This document shows positions 43,287 to 53,500 of a stretch of DNA of 64,000 nt, in pieces. The stretch is taken from positions 1-64,000 of IMG/VR virus record IMGVR_UViG_3300009502_001749. One strand, given 5' to 3'. The first letter of the stretch is position 1; the number at the start of each line of letters is the position of its first letter. Below the pieces are notes generated by a model that worked only from the letters and a program-made list of their open reading frames with translations, made no database searches and was not told the origin of the DNA. The stretch comes from a virus. The position numbers and the translations under genes were made by a program.

Positions 43287-44411
43287 ATGGAAACATTAAT
43301 AGAATATATAAACCAAGCTTTCTTTACAGAAGACTCTGGTGTTATGAATTATTTTTACCAACAACAATATCAAGATTATGCACCAGATATAAATGGATAT
43401 TTACTTTGTTTTATGGTTCCACCAGATCTTAGCGCATATGCACAAAAATACTCAGATGGAATATATGGTCAAAATGATCCCAATTCATATATGGGAGAAG
43501 TAGCTAATATGATGTCTTTTTTAGCTGTTGATTTTACTTCTCCTCAAAGTCAAGTTAATACTGAACAGATATCTTCTAGAACTGGAGCTATACCTTATGC
43601 AACAGAAGTCACAGAATCTGAAAATTGTTCTATCACATATATTGACACAAAAGATTTAGATATATATCATTTTCATCATTTATGGATAGAATATATTCGT
43701 GAAGTTTTAGAAGGAGTAATAGAACCAAAACCACAATATTTTATGAGAGAACAAGCTAATGATTTTGCTCCATCATCTGGGTTATCATATGGTGGTATTG
43801 ATTATGCAGCTTCTCTTTATATTGTGAAATATAGACCAGATATGAAAACAATAACATATGTTGCAAAATGTATGGGAATTTTTCCACAAGGTTTACCTAA
43901 TAAAGAATTAATAGGAACTAGAACATCAAATGAATTAACAACTTTACCATTTACTTATTTTTGCACAGCATTTAGAGAAGCAACAAGTCTTGATTCTGGA
44001 AATGCTAAATGGATACTTGGTGAATTAGAAAGTTTTATTTTTAAGAAATTTACAGGATCTTCTAGATCTATAATTGGATTATTAAGTGGATTAGGAATGA
44101 GATCATTACTTGAAACTAATACAGGTGCAAGATTACTTAAATCTGTTGGACAAATAGGTGATGATGTTGTAAAATATGCAGATTCAGCTTCAACAATTTA
44201 TAAATCTGCTACAAAATTTGGACAAATTTTTGGAGTGGGTCAATCAGCAGGAAGCTCAAAAGGTGGTATTGCTAGTGTAATAAATAGTTTTCCAAGTCCA
44301 TTTAGTTCTTCAAAAGATTCAGGTAGTAATTATGAAGCTCCTCCAGTTAGTGAATATAATGATATAACTCCTGAACAACAATATGAATATGATGTAGAAG
44401 AAAATAATTAA
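43287..44411 (+). CDS. Possible tail-tube/baseplate-type virion protein
   Basis: 374 residues. A central region (DLDIYHFHHLWIEYIREVLE, then PNKELIGTRTSNELTTLPFT) resembles tube-type baseplate proteins such as T4 gp48/gp54, on fold-pattern grounds only. C-terminal 80 residues are Ser-rich and flexible. ATGAGGT upstream. Confidence 0.5.
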   Translation: METLIEYINQAFFTEDSGVMNYFYQQQYQDYAPDINGYLLCFMVPPDLSAYAQKYSDGIYGQNDPNSYMGEVANMMSFLAVDFTSPQSQVNTEQISSRTGAIPYATEVTESENCSITYIDTKDLDIYHFHHLWIEYIREVLEGVIEPKPQYFMREQANDFAPSSGLSYGGIDYAASLYIVKYRPDMKTITYVAKCMGIFPQGLPNKELIGTRTSNELTTLPFTYFCTAFREATSLDSGNAKWILGELESFIFKKFTGSSRSIIGLLSGLGMRSLLETNTGARLLKSVGQIGDDVVKYADSASTIYKSATKFGQIFGVGQSAGSSKGGIASVINSFPSPFSSSKDSGSNYEAPPVSEYNDITPEQQYEYDVEENN

Positions 44412-44428
44412 AATAAAAGAGGCATAAT

Positions 44429-47400
44429 ATGGCAGATTTACCAACTCTTAGTAATTCGTCACCAGAAGATTTTATTAATTATTATTTTAATAATTTAAAA
44501 TCAGATTTAGGAGTTTTTAATGTTGAAATAGCAAAAGTTGGTCTTATTGGTTTTTTAATGAATGTTCTAGGAAATACACATTTTGATCAAAAAATGTACT
44601 ATGATGGTTTATTTAAGGAAGCATTCATAGCAACAGCACAAAATGAAGAAACACAAAATCTTCATGCATCAATATATGGATATCTTCCTGGATTTGCAAA
44701 TCCAGCAACAGCAAATGGAGTTATTGAATTTGATTTTAATACTTGCATATCAACAAAACAATCAGATGTTGTTAAAAGAGAAGTATTTCTTGGTTATAGA
44801 GTAGTTGATGGAGTGGTATCAAAAATAAGTAGTTCATTCGATTCAGTAAATTATAAATTTACAATTGATGCTATTTATAAATTTGTTGAAGATAGAGGAA
44901 ATAATCCATTAAATTCACCTTCATATTTTACAGAGGTGTTAACAGCAGATGGAACAAAATTAATAATTCCTTCAGCTTCAGCTTCAATATCTGTTCCTCT
45001 TTATTCTACAACACAATATAATTTTGTTGAATACTTTTTTCAAATTCCTAAATATAGTTTAGGATCATATCAAACATATTATTTTACAATCAATAGTGGT
45101 TATTATTTATCTGATGTTAAAGTTTATATTACTCCACCAGGTGGAACAGAAGAACAATATGATATTCAATATGTTAAATATCTTGCCGGTGGAAATGATA
45201 AAGTTGTATTTCTTAAAAAATTATCAGCAACAAATTATATGATTGAATTTGGCTCAGGTATTCGTGGAGTTTGGGCTTCTCAATATACTGCACGAATTGT
45301 AGTTGAATATTGTGAAGGAACAGCTGGAAATTTAATAGATTCAACTTCAACAAAAATACCTGTTATCGGCGAAACAATATTACATGATTATACATATAAT
45401 TCTATTACTGGAGGTTTAGTTCCAACAGCAACTTCACCATCTCTTTTAAATAATATTGTTGTTGATTTTTTAAATTCTAGCGGTGGAACAAATACTTTAA
45501 CAGGTGAAAATTTAAGAAAAGAAATTGTTAATTTCATACAAACAAGAAATAATTTAATTAGTGAAGTTGATTATTATAATCTTGCCGTTCAAAATGGTTT
45601 TTCAAGAGATTTTAAATTTCTATTTAAAAAAGTAAATGTATTTGATAATATATTTTATCTTTACAGAGCTTTTAGAGATAAAAATCAAGATGTTAGTTAC
45701 ACGACAAATCATTTAATTCCAGTTGTAAATACTAATTTAAGTCCAACTAGTTTAGCGGCAGTTTCTGCTGTTGATGCTTCTGGAACATTAATTCCAGGTA
45801 ATACATATGCATATCGAGTTGATGCATATGATTTATGGGGTAGATGTATTCCTTGTACACAAGTCAGTCTTGTTTTAGCTGCTTTTAATAATAGTGTTTA
45901 TCTTACTTGGGATGCTATGGATAATGCTGTTGGATATAGAGTGTATGGAAGAACTTCTGTTTCTCAATCAATGTATTGGAATACAACAGATTTATTTTTT
46001 ACTGATGTTGGAAGTGCAGGAACTACAGGAACTGTTCCAGCAACTTCAACTCTTGCCGATACAAACTACAATCCAATATTTTATTTAGATAATGCTATTA
46101 GTTGTGTACCAAATGCAACAGATGATCTTTTTGCATGTACAAATAATGGTTTATCTGATGATAATGTTGTTACATTTTCTGGTACTGGAGGCGGAGTAAC
46201 TGTTGGAGTTTATTATTATATTGTTAATTCAACAGATGATACATTTCAAATTTCTCTTACTGAAGGTGGATCTATAATAGATCTTGTAAACACAACAACA
46301 AATGGATTTTATAGACCATTTATCAGTCCTTTCTTTTATAAAGGAAATAATAGAATGGGATATTTTGATGGTTATATTTTAGATCAATCTTTATTAGTTC
46401 AGTTCAGTGAGTTTATTCCAAGTGCATCTGTAATTGGTACTGGTTTAGATAATCCAGCGATATATCTTAATTTAAATTATAATATATCAACAAAACAAAC
46501 AACTATAAAAGTTAAATCATATCAAAATATTTCAACATATTCATTTAAAATTACAATTTTTGGTTACACGTCGATTTCAGATGTTAGTATGGTTTGGACT
46601 GTAGGAACAAGTTCATTTGATTATGTTTATATTAATTCATCAACATTTGGTATTTTAGAAAATGAAATGCAAATTGAAGTAGTTGCGTATCAAACTATTA
46701 GTGGAGTTACCACAGAAAGATTTAGAAGCAGAACTTCTAAGTTTTATCAATTAACAAATATTAGTGATCAATTAAGATTGTTTAGATATATTAATGGAAC
46801 TGATATGTATATTATAAACGTTCCAGTAATTTATTATGGTACTTATATTGAAGATTCAGATTATTATTTAGATAAATTATATCAGTTTATGATTAGTAAT
46901 AATTTTCAAAAGACTAGAATGATAACTGATATAGTTCAAGGTAGATTTTTAAACACATATATATTTGCATCTCCTGCTATTGAAGCTAATTTAGTTCAAA
47001 GAGGAGAAGTTTTTACAGACTATAATTGGTTAGATGATGTTATGATAACCAGAGATAGACCGTATACAACACTTACAATAGGAGATAGATATAAAGTAAG
47101 CGATTCTCCTTATGGAAGTGGAGCTTTTAATGGTCATGCTAAAGAAATAGCAGAATACACTTCAACAGGTTGGTCTTTTTATAGTCCAAGTGTTAATGAT
47201 GGAGTTTATGATTCTGATGCTAAAGTATCTACTATTTGGGGTGGTTCGAGTTGGGGTAGTATTCCATCAATAAGACTTCCTCTAAAAATGACAGTTGATA
47301 TTAAATTAAATAAAGATTTTATTGATAGAAATCCTATGAATTTAGGACAAGCGAAAGATCAGTTGAATTTAATGTTAGCACAACATTTACAAAGGTGGAG

Positions 47401-47656
47401 AACTGGAGTTGATGTTAAATTTTACAACAGTCAAATAGTTGATATAATACATGATACAGGTCCTTGGATTAAATCTGTTATAGTTTCTGTTACAGATTCA
47501 TCTCAAGTTCCGAATAATTTAAATAGTGGAATTGAAATGGTTTCAGTTGATACAACAGTTCTTAGTGATTTACCAGATAAATTTGAGATTTTAAAATATG
47601 TTCCAGCAATGTTATTTTGGGATATAAATGATATTGTTATAAATTTAAGTTTGTAA
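44429..47656 (+). CDS. Baseplate wedge protein (gp6/gpJ-like)
   Basis: 1075 residues. The N-terminus (ARVIEYCEGTAGN-like and RKEIVNFIQTRNNLISEVDY followed by YNLAVQNGF) has the pattern of baseplate J/gp6-type wedge proteins. A fibronectin-like insert (GNTYAYRVDAYDLWGRCIPC, then LTWDAMDNAVGYRVYG) lies around residue 460-530. AGAGGC upstream. It would form the inner ring of the baseplate. The start (MADLPTLSNSSPEDFINYYF) is well supported. Confidence 0.75.
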   Translation: MADLPTLSNSSPEDFINYYFNNLKSDLGVFNVEIAKVGLIGFLMNVLGNTHFDQKMYYDGLFKEAFIATAQNEETQNLHASIYGYLPGFANPATANGVIEFDFNTCISTKQSDVVKREVFLGYRVVDGVVSKISSSFDSVNYKFTIDAIYKFVEDRGNNPLNSPSYFTEVLTADGTKLIIPSASASISVPLYSTTQYNFVEYFFQIPKYSLGSYQTYYFTINSGYYLSDVKVYITPPGGTEEQYDIQYVKYLAGGNDKVVFLKKLSATNYMIEFGSGIRGVWASQYTARIVVEYCEGTAGNLIDSTSTKIPVIGETILHDYTYNSITGGLVPTATSPSLLNNIVVDFLNSSGGTNTLTGENLRKEIVNFIQTRNNLISEVDYYNLAVQNGFSRDFKFLFKKVNVFDNIFYLYRAFRDKNQDVSYTTNHLIPVVNTNLSPTSLAAVSAVDASGTLIPGNTYAYRVDAYDLWGRCIPCTQVSLVLAAFNNSVYLTWDAMDNAVGYRVYGRTSVSQSMYWNTTDLFFTDVGSAGTTGTVPATSTLADTNYNPIFYLDNAISCVPNATDDLFACTNNGLSDDNVVTFSGTGGGVTVGVYYYIVNSTDDTFQISLTEGGSIIDLVNTTTNGFYRPFISPFFYKGNNRMGYFDGYILDQSLLVQFSEFIPSASVIGTGLDNPAIYLNLNYNISTKQTTIKVKSYQNISTYSFKITIFGYTSISDVSMVWTVGTSSFDYVYINSSTFGILENEMQIEVVAYQTISGVTTERFRSRTSKFYQLTNISDQLRLFRYINGTDMYIINVPVIYYGTYIEDSDYYLDKLYQFMISNNFQKTRMITDIVQGRFLNTYIFASPAIEANLVQRGEVFTDYNWLDDVMITRDRPYTTLTIGDRYKVSDSPYGSGAFNGHAKEIAEYTSTGWSFYSPSVNDGVYDSDAKVSTIWGGSSWGSIPSIRLPLKMTVDIKLNKDFIDRNPMNLGQAKDQLNLMLAQHLQRWRTGVDVKFYNSQIVDIIHDTGPWIKSVIVSVTDSSQVPNNLNSGIEMVSVDTTVLSDLPDKFEILKYVPAMLFWDINDIVINLSL

Positions 47657-47665
47657 ATTGTTTTA

Positions 47666-47699
47666 TATCGGCAAGATCTGAAATATGATCTTGCCGATA
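47666..47699. terminator. Hairpin of the ATCGGCAAGAT family (copy 4)
   Basis: TATCGGCAAGATC (47666-47678) pairs perfectly with GATCTTGCCGATA (47687-47699), just before the terminase gene. Confidence 0.72.
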
Positions 47700-47724
47700 A
47701 AATTTGGAGGCGAAAAGAAAATTT

Positions 47725-50583
47725 ATGATACGGGCACCATTTGTTTTAACTAAATATGATGAAGAGTCACTGAATCTTCTTCAAGAAAGTAATGGGATAA
47801 GTATTGATGAAATTAAACAAAACGAATGGTTTAAATGTCGAGAAAATCCTTTTTATTTTATTTTGAACTATGTTTATCTACCAGAAGTTGGTGGAAAATT
47901 AAAATACACAAAAGAGTACTTACACCCAAAATTTAGAAGAATAATCAAATCAATATATAAAAATCATATGGCAATGTTGATGGCAAGTCGGCAGCTTGGG
48001 AAGAGCTCTATCGCTGCATGTCTTTTAGCATGGGCTTTAATCTTTTTTCCAAACAACAGAGTTGTCATTTTAAACTATCGAAAAATTGCCGCTCAAGAAA
48101 ACTTAAAGAAAATAAAGTTTATAATACAAAATTTACCAACATGGATGAAAATTCCTTATAGATCGAAAAGTGAAATTAAGGAATATGCTGAACTTCAAAA
48201 CGGTTCAAGAATAGATACATTTTATCCTTCTTCAACAAGTTCACCATCAACATTAGCTAGATCGCTTACAGTTCCGATTAACTTATAAAGTCGCTTTCAT
48301 CAGTAATGATGATCGAATAATCCGGTGAATTCAGGGAAACTCCTAGTAATAGGACAATCCTGAGCCAAGCTTTAAATCTTGCCGCTAACAAGATTTACTG
48401 AAGGTGCAACGACTATCCCGAAAGGGAGTACATTCAAGCGAGTGGAAGCGCCGGACAACCTTAAAAATGAAAAATAAAAAAGGAAATAAATATGGAAGAA
48501 AATGAATATAATAAAATGAATTATTCTCAAGATATTTTAAAAAGATTTTGGAGTAAGATAGAAATTCCAGTTGATTGGGAAACAAATGATCAATGTTGGA
48601 AATGGAAAGCTAGTACATGGAAAGGATATGGACAATTTTTATTATATGAAAATAAAAAAGTAAGAGCTCATAGATTTATATATGAATATTATTATGGTCC
48701 AATTTTAGATGATTTAATTATAAGACATAAATGTGATAATCCAAGTTGTTGTAATCCTAATCATTTAATAACTGGTACTCAAATAGATAATGTAAATGAT
48801 ATGATTGAAAGAAAAAGACAAAATAATGTTAAAGGTTCTGAAAATGGTAATTCAGTTTTAACAGAAGAACAAGTTATTGAAATTTTAGAAAATATTAAAA
48901 ATGGGTTATATTCAACTCAATTACAAATATCTGATGATTATTTTATTAGTAAATCTGTTATTAATAAAATTTTAAACGGATATTTGTGGAAATCTATTAC
49001 AGATAAATATAATCTTGATGAATTAAGAAAGATATTTACACATCCAAATTCACAATTAACAAAAGAAGAAGTTTTAGAAATTAGAAAATTATTTTTGGAT
49101 GGAAAAAATAATATTGAAATTGGTAAAGAATTTAATGTTTCACCTATCACAATTTCAAGAATAAGAACTGGAAAATTATATAAAAATTTTTAAGGTTGAT
49201 GAGATAGTCTAATCTACATAGTAATATGTAGCAGTCTAACAAGACGGGTAGAGAGTAGCGATCTCTATTGAATACAAATGTTTATATGTTGATGAAGTAG
49301 CATTTATTAGTCATATGGAAGAAATTTATGGGAGCGCACAACAAACACTTTCAAGTGCAAGAGACCAAGCTATAAAGAATGATTATCCTTACTTTATTTT
49401 AATGACTTCAACTCCAAATGGTGTTGAAGGTGATGGAAAATTCTTTTATGATTTTTGGACTAATGCAGTTGAATCAGATGATATTTTTGAAGAAGATCCA
49501 GAAAATGGAATGGAAGATTGGAAACCAGATATATCAGGTCTTCTTAATCAAGCAGATAGAAATAGTTTTATAAGAGTTAAATATCATTGGTCTGAAAATC
49601 CAGATAAAACTATGGCTTGGTATGAACAACAAAAGAAAGAACTTAACTTTGATCTTAGAAAAATAAACCAAGAATTAGATATTCTTTTTGTTGGTGGAAC
49701 AAATTGTATTTTTACTGATGAAGTTTTACAAAAATTAACTTATATACCCAGAACTAATTATATTGAACTTTCAAATCAAGTTCAATTTGATATGTATGGA
49801 GAAATTGATGAACAAGATTATCTTTTAGTTGGAGTTGATACAGCAAGTTCAATTAAAGGAGCTTTTAATGCTATAGAATTGTTTTCTTATAGAGATTTTA
49901 TCCAGTTAGGTGAAGCTAATATTCGTTTGGGTTCATTAACTAAATATGGTGAAACAGTTGATTCATTATTTAGAAATTTATATAAAACAACTAAGAGAAT
50001 ACTTCTTTGTATAGAAAATAACTCAATTGGTAAAGCTGTTATTGAACATTTAATTTATCATGTTAAAGATTTTAATTATATGCCTTTTATATATAAAGAA
50101 AAGAAATTGGATATGACAGATAAAGATGAATTTGGAATATCAACAACAGGTCAATCAAAAGAATTAATGGTTTCACTTTTTTATGATCATATTAATCAAA
50201 ATCCAGGATGTTTAAAGTCACAGAATTTGATTGCTCAGTTAGGTACAATACAAAGATCAAATCGTGGTACTGTTAAAGGTTCTGGTTATAGTGATATGTT
50301 TATGTCTGGTAGTTTTTGTGCATATGTTAGGAATAAAACTTATCTAGATATTTTGCCGCTATTAGGACAATCAAATAAACAAGTACAAGATACATTTTTT
50401 AACTCAGTAAAAACAGCTGCTGAAATGATGAATGTTAAATTAATTATTAAAAATTCAATTCAACAAGAAACAGGATATTTATCTATTGAAGAAGATAGAT
50501 ATAGAGATGAAGAAGCAAGACATGAACATGATACAATAATGGATGAAGATTGGAGAGTGTTTATACCTATTTTAACACCATAG
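47725..50583 (+). CDS. Terminase large subunit, split by a group I intron
   Basis: ATG at 47725 after GGAGG (47706). Exon 1 47725-48278 and exon 2 49281-50583 join in frame to 618 residues. Walker A-like MASRQLGKSS in exon 1. Exon 2 starts at LYVDEVAFI, the Walker B motif, so the intron sits immediately before it. The C-terminal nuclease has VGVDTASSIKGAFN, then IENNSIGKAVIEH and DMFMSGSFCAY. Family role: ATP-driven DNA packaging and cutting. The splice joint (AT/T = Ile) is supported by covarying P1 pairs with the helicase intron. Confidence 0.9.
48279..49280 (+). ncRNA. Group I intron in the terminase gene, carrying an HNH gene
   Basis: 1002 bases. Core elements: AATCCGGTGAATTCAGGG, GGACAATCCTGAGCCAAGC, GTGCAACGACTATCCCGAAA, GGTTGATGAGATAGTCTAAT and AAGACGGGTAGAGAGTAGCG, the last a conserved 3' part. 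P1: exon CCGAT pairs with GTCG (four pairs with U-G at the splice). The 3' end is AAATG. It is nearly the same as the intron at 60649 in its core. Confidence 0.88.
48492..49193 (+). CDS. Intron-encoded HNH homing endonuclease
   Basis: 233 residues. WSKIEIPVDWETNDQCWKWK (Zn-type Cys/Trp), AHRFIYEYYYGP, then IIRHKCDNPSCCNPNHLITG as the HNH core, and a C-terminal helix-turn-helix region (LTKEEVLEIRKLFLDGK ... EFNVSPITISRIRTGKLYK). AAAGGAAAT upstream. It is a paralogue of the 60870 gene. It would cut intronless terminase alleles to spread the intron. Confidence 0.88.
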   Translation: MEENEYNKMNYSQDILKRFWSKIEIPVDWETNDQCWKWKASTWKGYGQFLLYENKKVRAHRFIYEYYYGPILDDLIIRHKCDNPSCCNPNHLITGTQIDNVNDMIERKRQNNVKGSENGNSVLTEEQVIEILENIKNGLYSTQLQISDDYFISKSVINKILNGYLWKSITDKYNLDELRKIFTHPNSQLTKEEVLEIRKLFLDGKNNIEIGKEFNVSPITISRIRTGKLYKNF

Positions 50584-50593
50584 GAGAAATAGA

Positions 50594-53500
50594 ATGCCTA
50601 ATTATGCAAATCCTCATTTAGGATTAAATGATAATTTATTAAAGATGCAATTAAAGGCACAAGCTGCCGCTAGAGATTCAGAACAACAAAAAGGTGCTTA
50701 TACGAGACAAGGATATAATGAAGGTGGAATGACTGCCGCTAATGAAATGATTTATCGGCAGTTTCAGAAAAATATTGGTAAAGTTCAGGGTAATAAAGCT
50801 TTTATGGCTGCTTCAATTGCTTTACCAATGGCAGTAGATTATTCAAAAGATATTAGTAAGTTGATTGGTAAAATAAGCGGAAAAGAATTATCAACAAATA
50901 TTGCAGAAACGATGGGTAAAATGGGAGCAATGTTTTATCTTATGCCATCAGCAATGAGTAAAGTTCTTCAATCTAAAAGGGATTCTTTTGAAAAGAATTT
51001 TTCAAGAGAACTTGGTAAAGTTGGAACTGCTTATAAAGTTCTTAATCTTTTGAATCTTATGAGATATCCAATGAGAACTTTACCAGCAGGTTTAGCAATG
51101 TTAGCTGGATTTTCTGGTAAAGGTGTAGGAATAAGACCAGAACAGATTATGGCTGGATTAGGTTTAGCAACTGGAGCTTATAAAGGTGCAAAAGCTGCTG
51201 CTGGATATGGTATTGGAGCTGCTGGTGGACTAGTTAATAAAGTAACTGGTGGAGCAGCTGGAAGAACAGTTGATGCTGTTACTGGAACACAACTTGGTGG
51301 AGCTTCTGCTGGATTAATAAAGAAAGTTTTTGGAGGAGTAGATTCAAAAATTTTATCAATACTTGGTTCACCAATGGGTCTTTCTTTAGCTCTTGCCGGT
51401 GCAACAGTAGGATTATCGATATTGAAATCTATTAAACTGTCAAGATTATTACCATCTAGAAAATCTCCAATGAATTTAGAAAGACAATATTCTGATAGTT
51501 TAGCTTTCGATTCTGTTTTAAATAATTTAACTTCAAGACTTGCTTCTGGTACAATAAAAACAGATCAAGGTATATTAGAATCTAATTTAATAATTGCTCA
51601 AGCATCAATACTTACTGAAAGACATACAAGTCTATTGAGATTAATGGCAGTTGAAACAGAATATAAGAGTCAAGAACGTGAAAAACAAGGTCGTTCATAT
51701 AGTATTGATGTACTTGGTCAAGATCCAGCTGGAATGATTTCACAAGGATTAAATGCAATAACAGGACGTTTACATCATACGATTGCAAAATATGATCCGA
51801 TAACACAAATGTTAAACTTCATATTTTCCGGTGGTAAATTAAGACCAATGGGAGAATTAGGAAGACTCGAAAAAACATATGGTATTGGGATGTATGGAAA
51901 AATTGTAAAAGGTCATGCTAGTAATTTTGGTTTAAGTATGTCAGATGCTAGATTAACAACTATAAATTCAGATGAAGTATTACGTATGGGAATAAGTCAT
52001 GAAGATAGAATGGAAAAATTAGGTCAATGGCAAGGAGATCTCTTAAAAGGAATATATACTGAAAATATAACTCTTCGTACTGGTTTTGGTTTTAAGAAAA
52101 ATGTTTTTACTATACCACATGAAAATTTAATGAAATTTCTCAGAGGAATAAATCCTCTTAACTTACCAGGTATTCATGCTATAAGTAGTTTAGTTCAAGC
52201 CCCATTTAGAGCTGTTAATGCAGTTAGTAGAGGTATTACAAATACAATTGGTTTACATCGTGGACCTGGTGGAATTCTTGGTGCAGTAAAAAATATGTTA
52301 AGACCAGGTGGACCAGATCAATTAGCATTAGGCGGTCCTGGTGGTCCTGCTTTACCAGTTAGAATAATGGGTAAAGGTGGTCCATTTAAGAAATTTTCCC
52401 CTTTCATTGCTGGAGATCAAGGTCCAGAATTGATTTTTCCTAAAAATGATGGAAGAGTTGCTCCACATCGGGAAGTTAGAAATAATCTCGCAAAAGCTTT
52501 ATTTTTAAGAAACAGAACTCTTTCTCAAGAACTTAATGAAGTTTCAGTTGGAAAAGAAAAAGCTGCAACAACTAAACATCAAGGTGATGTTAGTGAATTA
52601 GTAAAATACATGAAACAAGAGAGAACTGCAGGAGCTATTAAAGGTATTATTGGTGGAGCTGGTGGATTAGTTTATAGAGGTGCTGATAAAGCATTTTCTG
52701 CCGGTAAAGGTTTCTTATCATCTGGATTAGGTTTTATTGGTGATATTTTTAAAGGTTTATTAAATTTTGTTGTTCACAATCCTTTATTAACAATTGCAGG
52801 TGGTTTAATAACTTACATAGTTCCAACTTTAATTAAAAAATTAACAGATAAATTCAGTATCAATTGGGATGCTATTCAAGGTAAAATTGGCGACATGATG
52901 AAAGGAGCATTAGATCTATCAAATACTCCTATCGGCAAATATGCTTCTATTGGTTTTGCTATGGGTATTCCTTATGGTGTAACTCCAGGTATTATGGGAG
53001 CTATGGTTGGTGGTGGTCTTGGTGGATTTATTACATTAATGGCAAAAATTAAAGAGAAAGATCCTGATAACATCTGGAAGAAACTACTTGAAGGTGGAAT
53101 GTTAGAGAAAGTTGAACAAGGTGGTTTTGCTTTAGGCGGTGCATTATTAGGATTAAAATTAGGTACAATGGTAGGTGGACCAATTGGTGGTATCGCTGGA
53201 AGTTTACTTGGTGGTGGATTAGCTTGGTATCTCTCACTTTTAAAACAAGATAAAGTAAAACCTGGGTGGGAAGGATTTAAAGAAGTTGCAACTGCTATTT
53301 GGGAAACTGCAAAAATTAATCTTGAAGCTAATCCAATAATTGGTAGACTTGCTGGAATAGGTTTTCTAGCTGGTGTTCCTTTTGGCTTACCAGGTATGAT
53401 TGCTGGAAGTTTACTTGGTGGTGGTCTTGGAGTTTATTTATCATTTTTTAGAACACCTGAAGAAAAAGAGAAAGATGATATATGGAAAAAATTATCAAAT

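Noticed and set aside
47725-50583. Intein in terminase or helicase
   Set aside because: Stops occur at the exon ends and the inserts carry ribozyme core motifs, which fits RNA introns and not protein splicing.
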